Assembly (NCBI GenBank): GCA_029554925.1
Contig: JAKPUV010000684.1
Coordinates: 1-6,934 of the forward strand
Length of the DNA: 6,934 nucleotides
Direction of reading: 5' to 3'
Source: Candidatus Hydrogenedentota bacterium
Lineage (GTDB): Bacteria > Hydrogenedentota > Hydrogenedentia > Hydrogenedentales > CAITNO01
Made by a program: the position numbers and the translations under genes. Numbering within the stretch: the stretch's first letter is position 1; each line of letters begins with the position of its first letter. The notes beneath the pieces are model-generated. The model was not told the DNA's origin, did no database searches, and was given only the letters and a program-made list of their open reading frames with translations. Of this stretch, positions 1 to 6,598 are shown one piece after another.

Positions 1-872
1 GTGGCGTCCGGGCTCTCGCGCATCCAGCGGCGCACCTCCTCGGTCACGATGCGGACCACGTCCTCGTTGGTGCAGCAGAGCTGCGTGCGCTCCCTCCTCC
101 GCGCGCCGTCAATGAGGGAGAAATACTCCGGGTGCTCGTCGAAGTACTTTTCCGGCGGCACCAGCTGGTCGAAGGTGTGCACGAAGCCCCGGTAGGTGAC
201 CTTGCCTCCGTGCTTCTCCGCCAGGCGGGCGGTGTTGCCGTTGGCGCGGTTTCGGGCGGCCCAGTCGCCGTCGAAGCAGTCACTCACGAAGGGCTCGCGG
301 TACTCCAGCACGGGGATGCGGACCTCGTCCAGTTTCGAGACCGCCAGCGTCTCCGCGCGGGGGATGTGGCTGACCTCCGGGGTGAACCAGCGGCAGCCGA
401 GGTGGTCCTCCAGCAGGCCGTACACGCCGTAGAGAGTGCCCCGCGGCTCGCCGCCCGCGATGACCAGGTGGCTGCCTTTCGTGACCAGCACGTAGCCCTC
501 GTTCCCCAGGGCGGGGAAGTCAATGGACACGCCGAGGCGCTCCAGCCGGGCGCTGCGGCCCAGAACGATCTCCGACGCGCGCTGCGGCGCCGTGTCCGGG
601 ATCACCTCGAAGGAGGCCCCGGTCATCTCTCCGAGGAAGCGCTGGAGCTCCTCCGCGGCGTACAGGGTGCTCGGCGGGGCGTTGGCGGGCACCACGATGG
701 CCGCCTTCGCCGCGCCGCCCTCGGCAAGGGTCATGGCGGGCACGGGCGTCGGCGTTTCCGGCCCCGGCAGTATCATCTTCGGCATGGGCAGCGTCTCGCA
801 GCCCGTGAGCAGCGCCGCAAGCGGCAGCGCGGCGGCCAGACAGGCCGCAAAGGCGCGTGTGGGGGTTCGCAT
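1..872 (-). CDS. DUF4838-family lipoprotein with glycoside-hydrolase-like N-terminal domain (3' end beyond window)
   Basis: The 290 codons visible begin at an ATG preceded by a good Shine-Dalgarno (GGAGGA, 8 nt spacing). Residues 1-25 form a lipoprotein signal: basic start (MRTPTR), Ala/Leu-rich core and lipobox L-T-G-C with Cys25. The next residue is Glu, so by the E. coli +2 rule it would go to the outer membrane. Residues 30-46 are a Pro-rich linker. Residues 55-170 look like the alpha/beta N-terminal domain shared by GH20 and GH67 enzymes, with AAEELQRFLGEMTG (72-85), EIVLGRSARL (101-110) and the strong signature GGEPRGTLYGVYGLLEDHLGCRWF (140-163, split by no gaps). The segment from about 228 (GFVHTFDQLVPP, then HPEYFSLIDG) matches the start of the DUF4838 domain. 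The family is thought to act on polysaccharides or glycans, but no activity is established and the catalytic part lies outside the window. It has its own promoter candidate, separate from uvrB upstream. Confidence 0.85.
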   Translation of the reverse strand, partial: MRTPTRAFAACLAAALPLAALLTGCETLPMPKMILPGPETPTPVPAMTLAEGGAAKAAIVVPANAPPSTLYAAEELQRFLGEMTGASFEVIPDTAPQRASEIVLGRSARLERLGVSIDFPALGNEGYVLVTKGSHLVIAGGEPRGTLYGVYGLLEDHLGCRWFTPEVSHIPRAETLAVSKLDEVRIPVLEYREPFVSDCFDGDWAARNRANGNTARLAEKHGGKVTYRGFVHTFDQLVPPEKYFDEHPEYFSLIDGARRRERTQLCCTNEDVVRIVTEEVRRWMRESPDA

Positions 873-880
873 GTCCAGGA

Positions 881-886
881 TCCTCC
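881..886 (-). promoter_or_regulatory. Shine-Dalgarno of the DUF4838 gene
   Basis: The minus strand reads GGAGGA, then 8 nt (TCCTGGAC), then ATG at 872. This is a near-ideal ribosome binding site and it fixes the start codon that gives the lipoprotein signal. It overlaps the 8-nt palindrome AGGATCCT, which could only weakly occlude it. Confidence 0.7.
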
Positions 887-892
887 ATTGTT

Positions 893-909
893 CGGCGGAC
901 ACGCCGCCG
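893..909 (-). other. GC hairpin in the leader of the DUF4838 gene
   Basis: A perfect 6-bp stem, CGGCGG paired with CCGCCG around a 5-nt loop, lies 6 nt upstream of the Shine-Dalgarno on the minus-strand transcript. It would sit inside the predicted leader of about 42 nt. It may stabilise the mRNA 5' end or tune translation. In GC-rich DNA such a stem can also arise by chance, so no function is claimed. Confidence 0.35.
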
Positions 910-920
910 TGCATCCCCGC

Positions 921-929
921 ATACTACCA
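921..929 (-). promoter_or_regulatory. Extended -10 promoter element for the DUF4838 gene
   Basis: The minus strand reads TGGTAGTAT: a TGn extension followed directly by TAGTAT (TATAAT-like). No convincing -35 hexamer lies 16-18 nt upstream, which fits an extended -10 promoter. Transcription would begin near 914, giving a leader of about 42 nt. The same arrangement (TGGTAAGAT) lies before rel, 7 of 9 bases identical, which raises confidence in both. It suggests the lipoprotein gene is not simply the tail of the rel-uvrB operon. Confidence 0.4.
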
Positions 930-970
930 AAAAGGGGGGCGCGGCGCGAACGGGAGGGCGCAGGGGAAAG

Positions 971-1006
971 GTCGGACCCGTCAGACAAGTCCGGCCTGTC
1001 CGACAT
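971..1006. repeat. Four-unit 9-nt-period GTCNGAC array
   Basis: On the plus strand four contiguous 9-nt units follow one another without slippage: GTCGGACCC, GTCAGACAA, GTCCGGCCT and GTCCGACAT. The core GTCNGAC is itself palindromic and one unit differs by one base (GTCCGGC). The first and last cores are perfect reverse complements (971-977 with 998-1004), and the two inner cores pair with one mismatch and one G:U, so the array can fold as one hairpin. It starts 11 nt beyond the uvrB stop. No T-run follows directly, so it is not a standard intrinsic terminator, although it could protect the uvrB mRNA 3' end. A six-G run (934-939) and the stretch GGGAGGGCGCAGG (952-964) lie on its left. Confidence 0.7.
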
Positions 1007-1017
1007 GTTTCCTTCGC

Positions 1018-3021
1018 CTACAGCCCCTCCTCGATGATCCGGCGCTCGAGCGCCGTGATGCGGTCGCGGTAGACCGCCGCCTGCTCGAAGTCCATCTTGT
1101 CCGCCGCCTGCCGCATCTTCTTCCTCAGGAGGCCGATGGTCTTGCGCAGGTCCTCCGAGGGCAGATACAGGTCGGGCTCCTCGGCGGCGCGGGGCACGGT
1201 GACATAGTCGCGCTCGTGGATGGAGCCGAGAAGGTCGGGGATGGCCTTTTCGATGGAGCGCGGGGTGATGCCGTGCTTCTTGTTGTAGGCGATCTGCTTC
1301 TTCCGGCGGCGGGACATCTCGCCCATGGCGCGCTCCATGGAGCCCGTGACGGTGTCCGCGTACATGATGACGCGGCCGCGGACATTGCGCGCGGCGCGGC
1401 CGCAGGTCTGGATCAGGCTCGTGCGCGAGCGCAGGTAGCCCTCCTTGTCCGCGTCGAGGATGGCCACGAGCGACACCTCCGGCAGGTCGAGCCCCTCGCG
1501 CAGGAGGTTGATGCCGACCAGCACGTCGTAGGCGCCCTGGCGCAGGTCGCGCACCAGCTCGATGCGCTCCAGGGTTTCCGTGTCCGCGTGCATGTACCGC
1601 ACGCGCACCCCCAGCTCGTGGTAGTACTCCGTCAGGTCCTCGGCCATGCGCTTCGTGAGCGTGGTGACGAGCACCCGCTCGCCCTTCTCGGCCCGCGCGC
1701 GGATTTCCGCCAGCAGGTCGTCCACCTGCCCCTTCGCGGGGCGCACCTCCACCTCGGGGTCCGTGAGGCCCGTCGGCCGCACCACCTGTTCCACCACCTC
1801 GCCCCCCGCCTCCCGCATCTCGTAGTCCGCCGGGGTCGCGCTCACATAGATCACCTGGCCGACGCGGGCCTCGAACTCCTCGAAGGTGAGGGGGCGGTTG
1901 TCCCGCGCGCACGGCAGGCGGAACCCGTACTCCACCAGCTTGTCCTTGCGCGACCGGTCGCCCTTGAACATGGCGCCCACCTGCGGGACGCTCATGTGGC
2001 TCTCGTCCACCACGAGCAGGAAGTCGTCGGGGAAATAGCTGATGAGCGTGTGGGGGGGCTCGCCGGGCGCGCGGCCGTCGAGGTGGCGCGAGTAGTTCTC
2101 GATGCCCGAGCAGTACCCCGTTTCCAGCAGCATCTCGAGGTCGTAGCGCGTGCGCTGCTCCAGCCGCTGGGCGTAGAGCTCCTGGCCCGCCCCGCGCAGC
2201 TCCCGCAGCCGCTCCTCCAGCTCCGCCCGGATCGTCTCCGCCGCCGCCTCCATGGTGGCCCGCGTGGCCGCGTAGTGGGAGCCCGGGAACACCGCCGTCC
2301 GGCGGAGCTTCCGCAGGACCACGCCCCGCAGCGGGTCGATCTCCGAAAGCGCCTCGATCTCGTCGCCGAAAAACTCCACGCGCACCGCCCGGTCCGTCTC
2401 GTAGGCCGGGAACACGTCCACCACGTCGCCGCGCACGCGGAAAGCGCCCCGGTGAAAGTCCAGGTCGTTGCGCTGGTACTGCATCTCCACCAGCCCGGCC
2501 ACCAGCGCGTCGCGGGACAGCATGTCGCCCGCGGCCATCTCCACGCTCAGCTGCCGGTAGGTCTCCGGCGAGCCGATGCCGTAGATGCAGGACACGCTGG
2601 CCACCACGATGACGTCGCGCCGCGTGAGGACCGCTCGCGTGGCGGCGTGGCGCATCTTGTCAATCTCGTCGTTGATGGACGAGTCCTTCTCGATGTACGT
2701 GTCCGTGGTGGGGATGTACGCCTCGGGCTGGTAGTAGTCGTAGTAGCTGACGAAATACTCCACGGCGTTGTCCGGGAAGAGGGCCTTGAACTCGCCGTAG
2801 AGCTGGGCCGCGAGGATCTTGTTGTGCGCCAGCACCAGCGTGGGCCGGCGCACCCGCGCCACCACGTTCGCGATGGTGAAGGTCTTGCCGGACCCCGTGA
2901 CGCCGAGCAGGACCTGCGCGGCGCGCCCCTCCTCCAGCCCGCGCACCAGCGCCTCGATGGCCTCCGGCTGGTCCCCCGCAGGGTCGTAACCGGACGCGAT
3001 CCGGAACGGCTCGCCGTCCAT
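1018..3021 (-). CDS. uvrB: UvrABC excinuclease subunit B (UvrB)
   Basis: UvrB is the damage-verification helicase of bacterial nucleotide excision repair: UvrA loads it at lesions and it recruits UvrC for incision. The 667-residue product has the normal family length. Visible features are the DQPEAI N-terminal motif (17-22), Walker A GVTGSGKT (40-47), the beta-hairpin motif [16 protein letters not shown] (89-104) that clamps damaged DNA, Walker B-type DESH (339-342), SATP (394-397), the helicase motif QTCGRAARN (538-546) and a C-terminal UVR domain (about 624-660) for UvrC contact. Nothing essential appears missing. The ATG start gives MDGEPF, aligning with the usual UvrB N-terminus. An in-frame GTG at 3030 would add three residues and overlap the rel stop as GTGA. 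The ATG lies 5 nt past the rel stop, so translational coupling to rel is likely. No promoter is needed or seen between them. Confidence 0.98.
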   Translation of the reverse strand: MDGEPFRIASGYDPAGDQPEAIEALVRGLEEGRAAQVLLGVTGSGKTFTIANVVARVRRPTLVLAHNKILAAQLYGEFKALFPDNAVEYFVSYYDYYQPEAYIPTTDTYIEKDSSINDEIDKMRHAATRAVLTRRDVIVVASVSCIYGIGSPETYRQLSVEMAAGDMLSRDALVAGLVEMQYQRNDLDFHRGAFRVRGDVVDVFPAYETDRAVRVEFFGDEIEALSEIDPLRGVVLRKLRRTAVFPGSHYAATRATMEAAAETIRAELEERLRELRGAGQELYAQRLEQRTRYDLEMLLETGYCSGIENYSRHLDGRAPGEPPHTLISYFPDDFLLVVDESHMSVPQVGAMFKGDRSRKDKLVEYGFRLPCARDNRPLTFEEFEARVGQVIYVSATPADYEMREAGGEVVEQVVRPTGLTDPEVEVRPAKGQVDDLLAEIRARAEKGERVLVTTLTKRMAEDLTEYYHELGVRVRYMHADTETLERIELVRDLRQGAYDVLVGINLLREGLDLPEVSLVAILDADKEGYLRSRTSLIQTCGRAARNVRGRVIMYADTVTGSMERAMGEMSRRRKKQIAYNKKHGITPRSIEKAIPDLLGSIHERDYVTVPRAAEEPDLYLPSEDLRKTIGLLRKKMRQAADKMDFEQAAVYRDRITALERRIIEEGL

Positions 3022-3026
3022 GGCGC

Positions 3027-5081
3027 TCACCCGCCGAGGGCCCCGGACCGGCCCGTGGGCGCGGGCAGCGCCTTCACCTCCACCTGCCGCGCGTCGAAGA
3101 CGCCCGGCACCGTGAGCGCGGTCTGGAGCACCCGGGTGATGGTCTTGTCGTCCGGGGTCTCGAAGGAGAACACAAAGTCGCTGCGATCCTCCGTCTGCAT
3201 GGCGAAGTGCGCCCCCGTGATGTCGATGTTCATGGGCCGCAGCACGTTGGTGATGTCCGCCAGCAGGTTCGGCCTCCGCCGCGTCACGAGGCACAGTGTT
3301 GCCACGAAGGCGCTGTCCCCCTCCCACGCCGCGTCCACGACCCGCTTGGGGTCCCGCGCGGTCCGCACGAAGCTCCGGCAGTCCACCCGGTGCACCGAGA
3401 TGCCCGGATTCCGCGTGACATAGCCCGCAATGCGGTGCCCCGGCATGGGGTTGCAGCATTTCGCGAACTGCACCGCCATGCCCTTGTGCCCCTCGATGCG
3501 GATCAGCTTGTGCCGCGTGGCGTCGTCCACCTCGCGCACCGCCTCCGGCCGCATGGGCAGGCGTCCGGGGTGGTGGGCCGTCCGGGGGCGGGTTTCGGGC
3601 TTCTTCGCCTCCTCCAGGGGGGGGAGCTCGCCCAGCTCGCGCAGCCGCTGGCGGATGCGCGTGCGCGCGCGCCCCGTGATCACCAGGTCAAGCCAGTCGC
3701 GGTGGGGCTCCTGGTTTTTCGACGTCAGGATCTCCACCACGTCGCCGTTCTGCAGGTTGTAGCGCAGCGAGACCATCTTCTCGTTCACCCGGGCGCCCAG
3801 GCAGTGGTGGCCGACGTGCGAGTGGACGTGGTAGGCCAGGTCGAGGGGCGTCGCCCCCTCCGGCAGCTCGATCACGTCGCCCTTGGGCGTGTACACGTAC
3901 ACGTACGAGCGCGGGTTGATCTCCTGGCGCATGCTGTCCATGAGCCCGTCGCCGATGTCCTCGTCCTTCAGCCAGTCGTGCAGCCGGCGCAGCCAGATCA
4001 GCCGCGCGTCCAGCGCCTCGTCGCGGCTGCCCTCCTTGTAGACCCAGTGCGCCGCCACGCCCTCGCGGGCGACCCGGTCCATCTCCTCCGACCGGATCTG
4101 CACCTCCATCGGGCGGCCGTTCTCCCGCACCACCGTCGTGTGGATCGCCTGGTACATGTTCTCCTTGGGCACCGCCACGTAGTCCTTCACCCGGTCGGGC
4201 AGGGGCGGCCACAGGGAGTGCACCACGCCCAGGGCGCTGTAGCAGGCCGCCTCGGACTGGGTGATGATGCGCACGCCCAGCACGTCGTAGACCTGGGAGA
4301 AGTCCTTGTTCTGGCTCTTGATCTTCTCGTGGATGCTGAACAGGTGCTTGGGCCGCCCGATGACCCGCGCGGGAATCTCCGCCTCCGAAAGTTTCCTGTC
4401 CAGCAGCGCGATCGTCTGCCGCAGGTAGATTTCCCGCTCCCGCCGCTTCATCGCCACCGCCCGCGCCACCTCCTTATAGGACTCCGGGTCCAGGATGTGG
4501 AACGCGTGGTCCTCCAGCTCCCACCGCCATTCCGAGATGCCGAGCCGGTGCGCCAGGGGCGCGTAGATGTCCATGGTCTCCCGCGCGATGGAGACCCGCT
4601 TGTCCTCCGGAAGGAACTCCAGCGTCCGCATGTTGTGCAGCCGGTCCGCCAGCTTGATCAGGATCACCCGGAGATCCTGCGTGGTGGCCACCAGCAGCTT
4701 CCGGATGTTCTGCGCCTGACGGTTCTCCCGCGCCTCGGAGTCCTCCCGGAAGTTCAGCCGTGTGATCTTCGTCACCCCCTCCACCACCCGCGCCACGGCC
4801 TCGCCGAACTCCGCCTCCAGCGTCGCCCGCGTGGTCTTCGTGTCCTCCAGCAGGTCGTGGAGCAGCGCCGCCGCGCAGGTCACCGGGTCCAGCCCCATCT
4901 CCGCCAGGATCAGCGCCACGTTCACCGGGTGCGTGATGTAGGCCTCCCCCGAGGCGCGCTGCTGCCCCAGATGCCCCTCCGCGGACATCCGGTAGGCCTT
5001 GCGCACCACTTCCAGATCGGCATCCGGAAAGGTCCGCTTCAGCCGCTTCATGAGCCTCGCGTATAGACTGCGCCCCGGCAT
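3027..5081 (-). CDS. relA/spoT: Bifunctional (p)ppGpp synthetase/hydrolase, RelA/SpoT family
   Basis: This long RSH enzyme (684 residues) makes and degrades the stringent-response alarmone (p)ppGpp. The HD hydrolase domain is intact: H51 (ITHP), H75-D76 with E79-D80 (HDLLEDT) and D146 ([12 protein letters not shown]). The synthetase domain (about 235-350) has [21 protein letters not shown], and E326 in MEVQIR. It carries R297-V-K-D300, the RXKD motif typical of bifunctional enzymes rather than the EXDD of RelA-only synthetases. A TGS domain follows (about 392-454), then a helical region, a zinc-finger-like segment with KCCNPMPG (541-548) and VHRVDC (563-568), and a C-terminal ACT domain (about 590-670). 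The ATG at 5081 is chosen because AAGGCGG lies 5 nt upstream and the protein then begins like SpoT. The frame stays open upstream to 5360, but only through the intergenic repeat. It is the first gene of an operon with uvrB. Confidence 0.97.
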   Translation of the reverse strand: MPGRSLYARLMKRLKRTFPDADLEVVRKAYRMSAEGHLGQQRASGEAYITHPVNVALILAEMGLDPVTCAAALLHDLLEDTKTTRATLEAEFGEAVARVVEGVTKITRLNFREDSEARENRQAQNIRKLLVATTQDLRVILIKLADRLHNMRTLEFLPEDKRVSIARETMDIYAPLAHRLGISEWRWELEDHAFHILDPESYKEVARAVAMKRREREIYLRQTIALLDRKLSEAEIPARVIGRPKHLFSIHEKIKSQNKDFSQVYDVLGVRIITQSEAACYSALGVVHSLWPPLPDRVKDYVAVPKENMYQAIHTTVVRENGRPMEVQIRSEEMDRVAREGVAAHWVYKEGSRDEALDARLIWLRRLHDWLKDEDIGDGLMDSMRQEINPRSYVYVYTPKGDVIELPEGATPLDLAYHVHSHVGHHCLGARVNEKMVSLRYNLQNGDVVEILTSKNQEPHRDWLDLVITGRARTRIRQRLRELGELPPLEEAKKPETRPRTAHHPGRLPMRPEAVREVDDATRHKLIRIEGHKGMAVQFAKCCNPMPGHRIAGYVTRNPGISVHRVDCRSFVRTARDPKRVVDAAWEGDSAFVATLCLVTRRRPNLLADITNVLRPMNIDITGAHFAMQTEDRSDFVFSFETPDDKTITRVLQTALTVPGVFDARQVEVKALPAPTGRSGALGG

Positions 5082-5086
5082 GGGTT

Positions 5087-5093
5087 CCGCCTT
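5087..5093 (-). promoter_or_regulatory. Shine-Dalgarno deciding the rel start
   Basis: The minus strand reads AAGGCGG, 5 nt before the ATG at 5081. It supports this ATG over longer in-frame starts upstream, which would translate the ATGGAC repeat, and over the internal Met11. Confidence 0.55.
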
Positions 5094-5127
5094 GGTTCGG
5101 GGCCGGCCGACCCCTGTGACTGCCTCT

Positions 5128-5136
5128 ATCTTACCA
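5128..5136 (-). promoter_or_regulatory. Extended -10 promoter element for rel-uvrB
   Basis: The minus strand reads TGGTAAGAT, a TGn extension plus TAAGAT. A weak -35 candidate (TTGGGG, 19 nt upstream) is not convincing. Transcription would start near 5121 and give a leader of about 40 nt. The motif matches TGGTAGTAT before the DUF4838 gene in 7 of 9 positions and at almost the same distance from the start codon. It lies between rel and the large inverted repeat, so the repeat would be upstream DNA and not part of the rel transcript. Confidence 0.4.
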
Positions 5137-5183
5137 CTGGAACACCCCCGGGCCCCAACCCTATTCGCGGAGGGGGGGGCTGC

Positions 5184-5280
5184 ATGGACGATATGGACGG
5201 CATGGACGCCATGGACAAGACTTACGCCCGCCGCCGTGGACTCTTCTGTCCATGTCGTCCATACTGTCCATACCGTCCAT
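5184..5280. repeat. Large inverted repeat built from 9-nt ATGGACNNN units
   Basis: The left arm (5184-5219) holds four contiguous units: ATGGACGAT, ATGGACGGC, ATGGACGCC, ATGGACAAG. The right arm (5245-5280) holds four GTCCAT cores at the same 9-nt spacing (5248, 5257, 5266, 5275) in reverse complement. Paired outside to inside, the arms match at 30 of 36 positions. All differences fall in the three variable bases and five of six are transitions, so most would be G:U pairs in RNA of one strand or the other. The spacer is about 25 nt. An eight-G run (5172-5179) and a seven-C run (5309-5315) flank it. It sits between divergent genes, so it cannot terminate either one. The 9-nt period avoids stops, so frames stay open through it on both strands, which is a trap for gene callers. 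Confidence 0.75.
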
Positions 5281-5324
5281 CTGGTGCTCCTGCCCGCCCT
5301 TTCCATTTCCCCCCCGCGCTTGGG

Positions 5325-5330
5325 TAAAAT
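5325..5330 (+). promoter_or_regulatory. Possible -10 box of the alcohol dehydrogenase gene
   Basis: TAAAAT is the only A/T-rich hexamer in this GC-rich stretch and differs from TATAAT at one position. It ends 7 nt before the ATG at 5338, so transcription would start at or next to the start codon and the mRNA would be leaderless or nearly so. There is no matching -35 and no TGn extension. Confidence 0.2.
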
Positions 5331-5337
5331 CGGGGCC

Positions 5338-6504
5338 ATGGACACCAAGACCTTCTTCATTCCGACCCGGGTGGCCTACGGCGCCGGGTCCTTCGCCCAG
5401 TTGGGCGGCCTCTGCGCTCCCCTGGGAACCCGGCCGTTCATTGTCACGGGGCGGCGTTCGGCGCGGGAGAGCGGCCTGCTGGACCGCGTGCTGGCCGTGT
5501 TTCCGGAGGCCGTGGTGTTTGACGAGGTGGAGGAGAACCCCGGTGTCGCCGTGTGCGCGCGCGGCGGGGAGCGCTGCCGGGCGGCGGCCTGCGATTTCGT
5601 GCTGGCCCTGGGCGGCGGCAGCCCCATGGACGCGGCGAAGGCTGTCGCGGTGCTGGCCCGGCAGGACGCGCCGGGGTCGGCGCTCTTCTCCGCCCCGGCG
5701 GGGGAGGGGGACGTGCTGCCCCTGGCCGCCGTGGCCACCACCTCCGGCACGGGCTCCGAGGTCACGCCGTACAGCGTCCTGCTGGACCCCGACACCGGGA
5801 TGAAGCGTACCCTGCGCGGGCCGGGGCTCTTTCCCCGCGTGGCCGTGGTGGACCCCGAGCTGACGATGTCTATGCCCGCCGCTGTGACGGCGGCCACGGG
5901 GCTCGACGCCCTCAGCCAGGCGATGGAGGGGATGGTTTCGCGCACCGCGACGCCCGTCGGCGACGCGCTGGCCCTGGAGGCCTGCACTCTTGCCCGCCGC
6001 TGGCTCCCCGTGGCGGTGCATGAGCCCGCCAACCTGGAGGCTCGGTCCGGCATGTCGCTGGCCGCCCTGCTCTCCGGCATGGTCATCGCCCACAGCGGCA
6101 CCACAGTCGTCCACGGCATGGGCTACTACTACACCCTGGAGTTCGGCCTCGCCCACGGCCTCGCCAACGCCCTCCTGTTCCCCCCGGTCTTCGCCTTCAA
6201 CGCCTTCGCCGTGCCGGAGCGGGTGGGCCGCATTGCCGTCGCCCTGGGCTTCTGCGCCGTGCCGCCCCCGGCCCCCGAGGCGCTTGCCCGGCTTGTCTAT
6301 GACGGCCTGATTGGCACTCTCAGGGAGGCGGGGGTTGCGCCCGACGCCGCTTCGCACGGTGTCTCCGAGGCCGACGCCATCCGATTCGCCAAGGACATCG
6401 CCAAGGACCCCTACCGGTTCCGAAACCAGCCTGGAACCCTGGACGGGGAAACCCTTTGCGCCCTGTTCCTCTCCTCCGTCCGGGGGGAATTCCCCTGCCT
6501 GTGA
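5338..6504 (+). CDS. Iron-type (group III) alcohol dehydrogenase with altered metal site
   Basis: The product (388 residues, usual length) has the two-domain fold of Fe-type dehydrogenases, which reduce aldehydes or oxidise alcohols with NAD(P)(H) in the cytoplasm. The N-terminus has [12 protein letters not shown] (7-18). Cofactor motifs are [10 protein letters not shown] (92-101) and ATTSGTGSE (133-141). Compared with E. coli FucO ligands D196, H200, H263 and H277, this protein has D190, Q194 (not His), H259 and H273, and Y263 replaces the conserved H267. The surrounding [11 protein letters not shown] (188-198) and [12 protein letters not shown] (259-270) are orderly, and I recall similar Gln/Tyr variants in other branches such as phosphonate-related dehydrogenases. 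It may therefore be a genuine subfamily, perhaps with different metal use. Substrate is unknown. The Shine-Dalgarno is poor (GGGG only 2 nt from ATG). The gene is divergent from rel, and SOD follows after 94 nt. Confidence 0.92.
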   Translation: MDTKTFFIPTRVAYGAGSFAQLGGLCAPLGTRPFIVTGRRSARESGLLDRVLAVFPEAVVFDEVEENPGVAVCARGGERCRAAACDFVLALGGGSPMDAAKAVAVLARQDAPGSALFSAPAGEGDVLPLAAVATTSGTGSEVTPYSVLLDPDTGMKRTLRGPGLFPRVAVVDPELTMSMPAAVTAATGLDALSQAMEGMVSRTATPVGDALALEACTLARRWLPVAVHEPANLEARSGMSLAALLSGMVIAHSGTTVVHGMGYYYTLEFGLAHGLANALLFPPVFAFNAFAVPERVGRIAVALGFCAVPPPAPEALARLVYDGLIGTLREAGVAPDAASHGVSEADAIRFAKDIAKDPYRFRNQPGTLDGETLCALFLSSVRGEFPCL

Positions 6505-6524
6505 AATAAGCTCCTGTTGGGAAT

Positions 6525-6542
6525 GGTTCCTAAGAGCGAACC
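6525..6542 (+). terminator. Weak hairpin after the dehydrogenase
   Basis: GGTTC (6525-6529) pairs with GAACC (6538-6542) around an 8-nt loop, 20 nt after the stop codon. No T-run follows, so it is at best a poor terminator, and read-through into the SOD gene is possible. The overlapping GGAA-TGG-TTCC would compete with it. Confidence 0.15.
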
Positions 6543-6584
6543 GAGAGACGGCGGATCGGTCAAGGCAACCGCCGGACACACCAC

Positions 6585-6590
6585 AGGAGA
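6585..6590 (+). promoter_or_regulatory. Shine-Dalgarno of the SOD gene
   Basis: AGGAGA lies 8 nt before the ATG at 6599 and fixes the start that gives a complete export signal. I see no clear promoter between 6505 and 6584, so the gene may be read from the dehydrogenase transcript or from a promoter too degenerate to recognise. Confidence 0.6.
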
Positions 6591-6598
6591 CAAGTGAC

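Noticed and set aside
931..1006. Standard intrinsic terminator of uvrB
   Set aside because: The hairpin is present, but on the minus strand it is followed by CCTTTCCCC. The only T-run (935-931 region) is more than 30 nt away from the stem.
523..3423. Very long open frame on the plus strand
   Set aside because: It is antisense to uvrB and rel and exists because of GC-rich codon use. Its translation is rich in Arg, His, Leu and Val without any recognisable domain, whereas the minus strand encodes complete, conserved proteins.
3889..3909. GTACAC tandem repeat
   Set aside because: It is the codon-level result of the conserved YVYVYTPK segment at the start of the TGS domain of Rel.
3207..5066. 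Long open frame on the plus strand opposite rel
   Set aside because: It has the same low-complexity antisense composition, and it lies fully within a well-supported rel gene.
5184..5280. CRISPR array
   Set aside because: The units are 9 nt with 3-nt variable parts and the second half is inverted. CRISPR repeats and spacers are far longer and all in one orientation.
5184..5280. Bidirectional terminator
   Set aside because: The flanking genes are divergent, so neither transcript reaches it from its gene end, and there is no T-run.
6550..6573. GGCGG/CCGCC stem as a riboswitch or leader structure before SOD
   Set aside because: It is a 5-bp stem with a 14-nt loop in GC-rich DNA and resembles no known riboswitch core, so it is compatible with chance.
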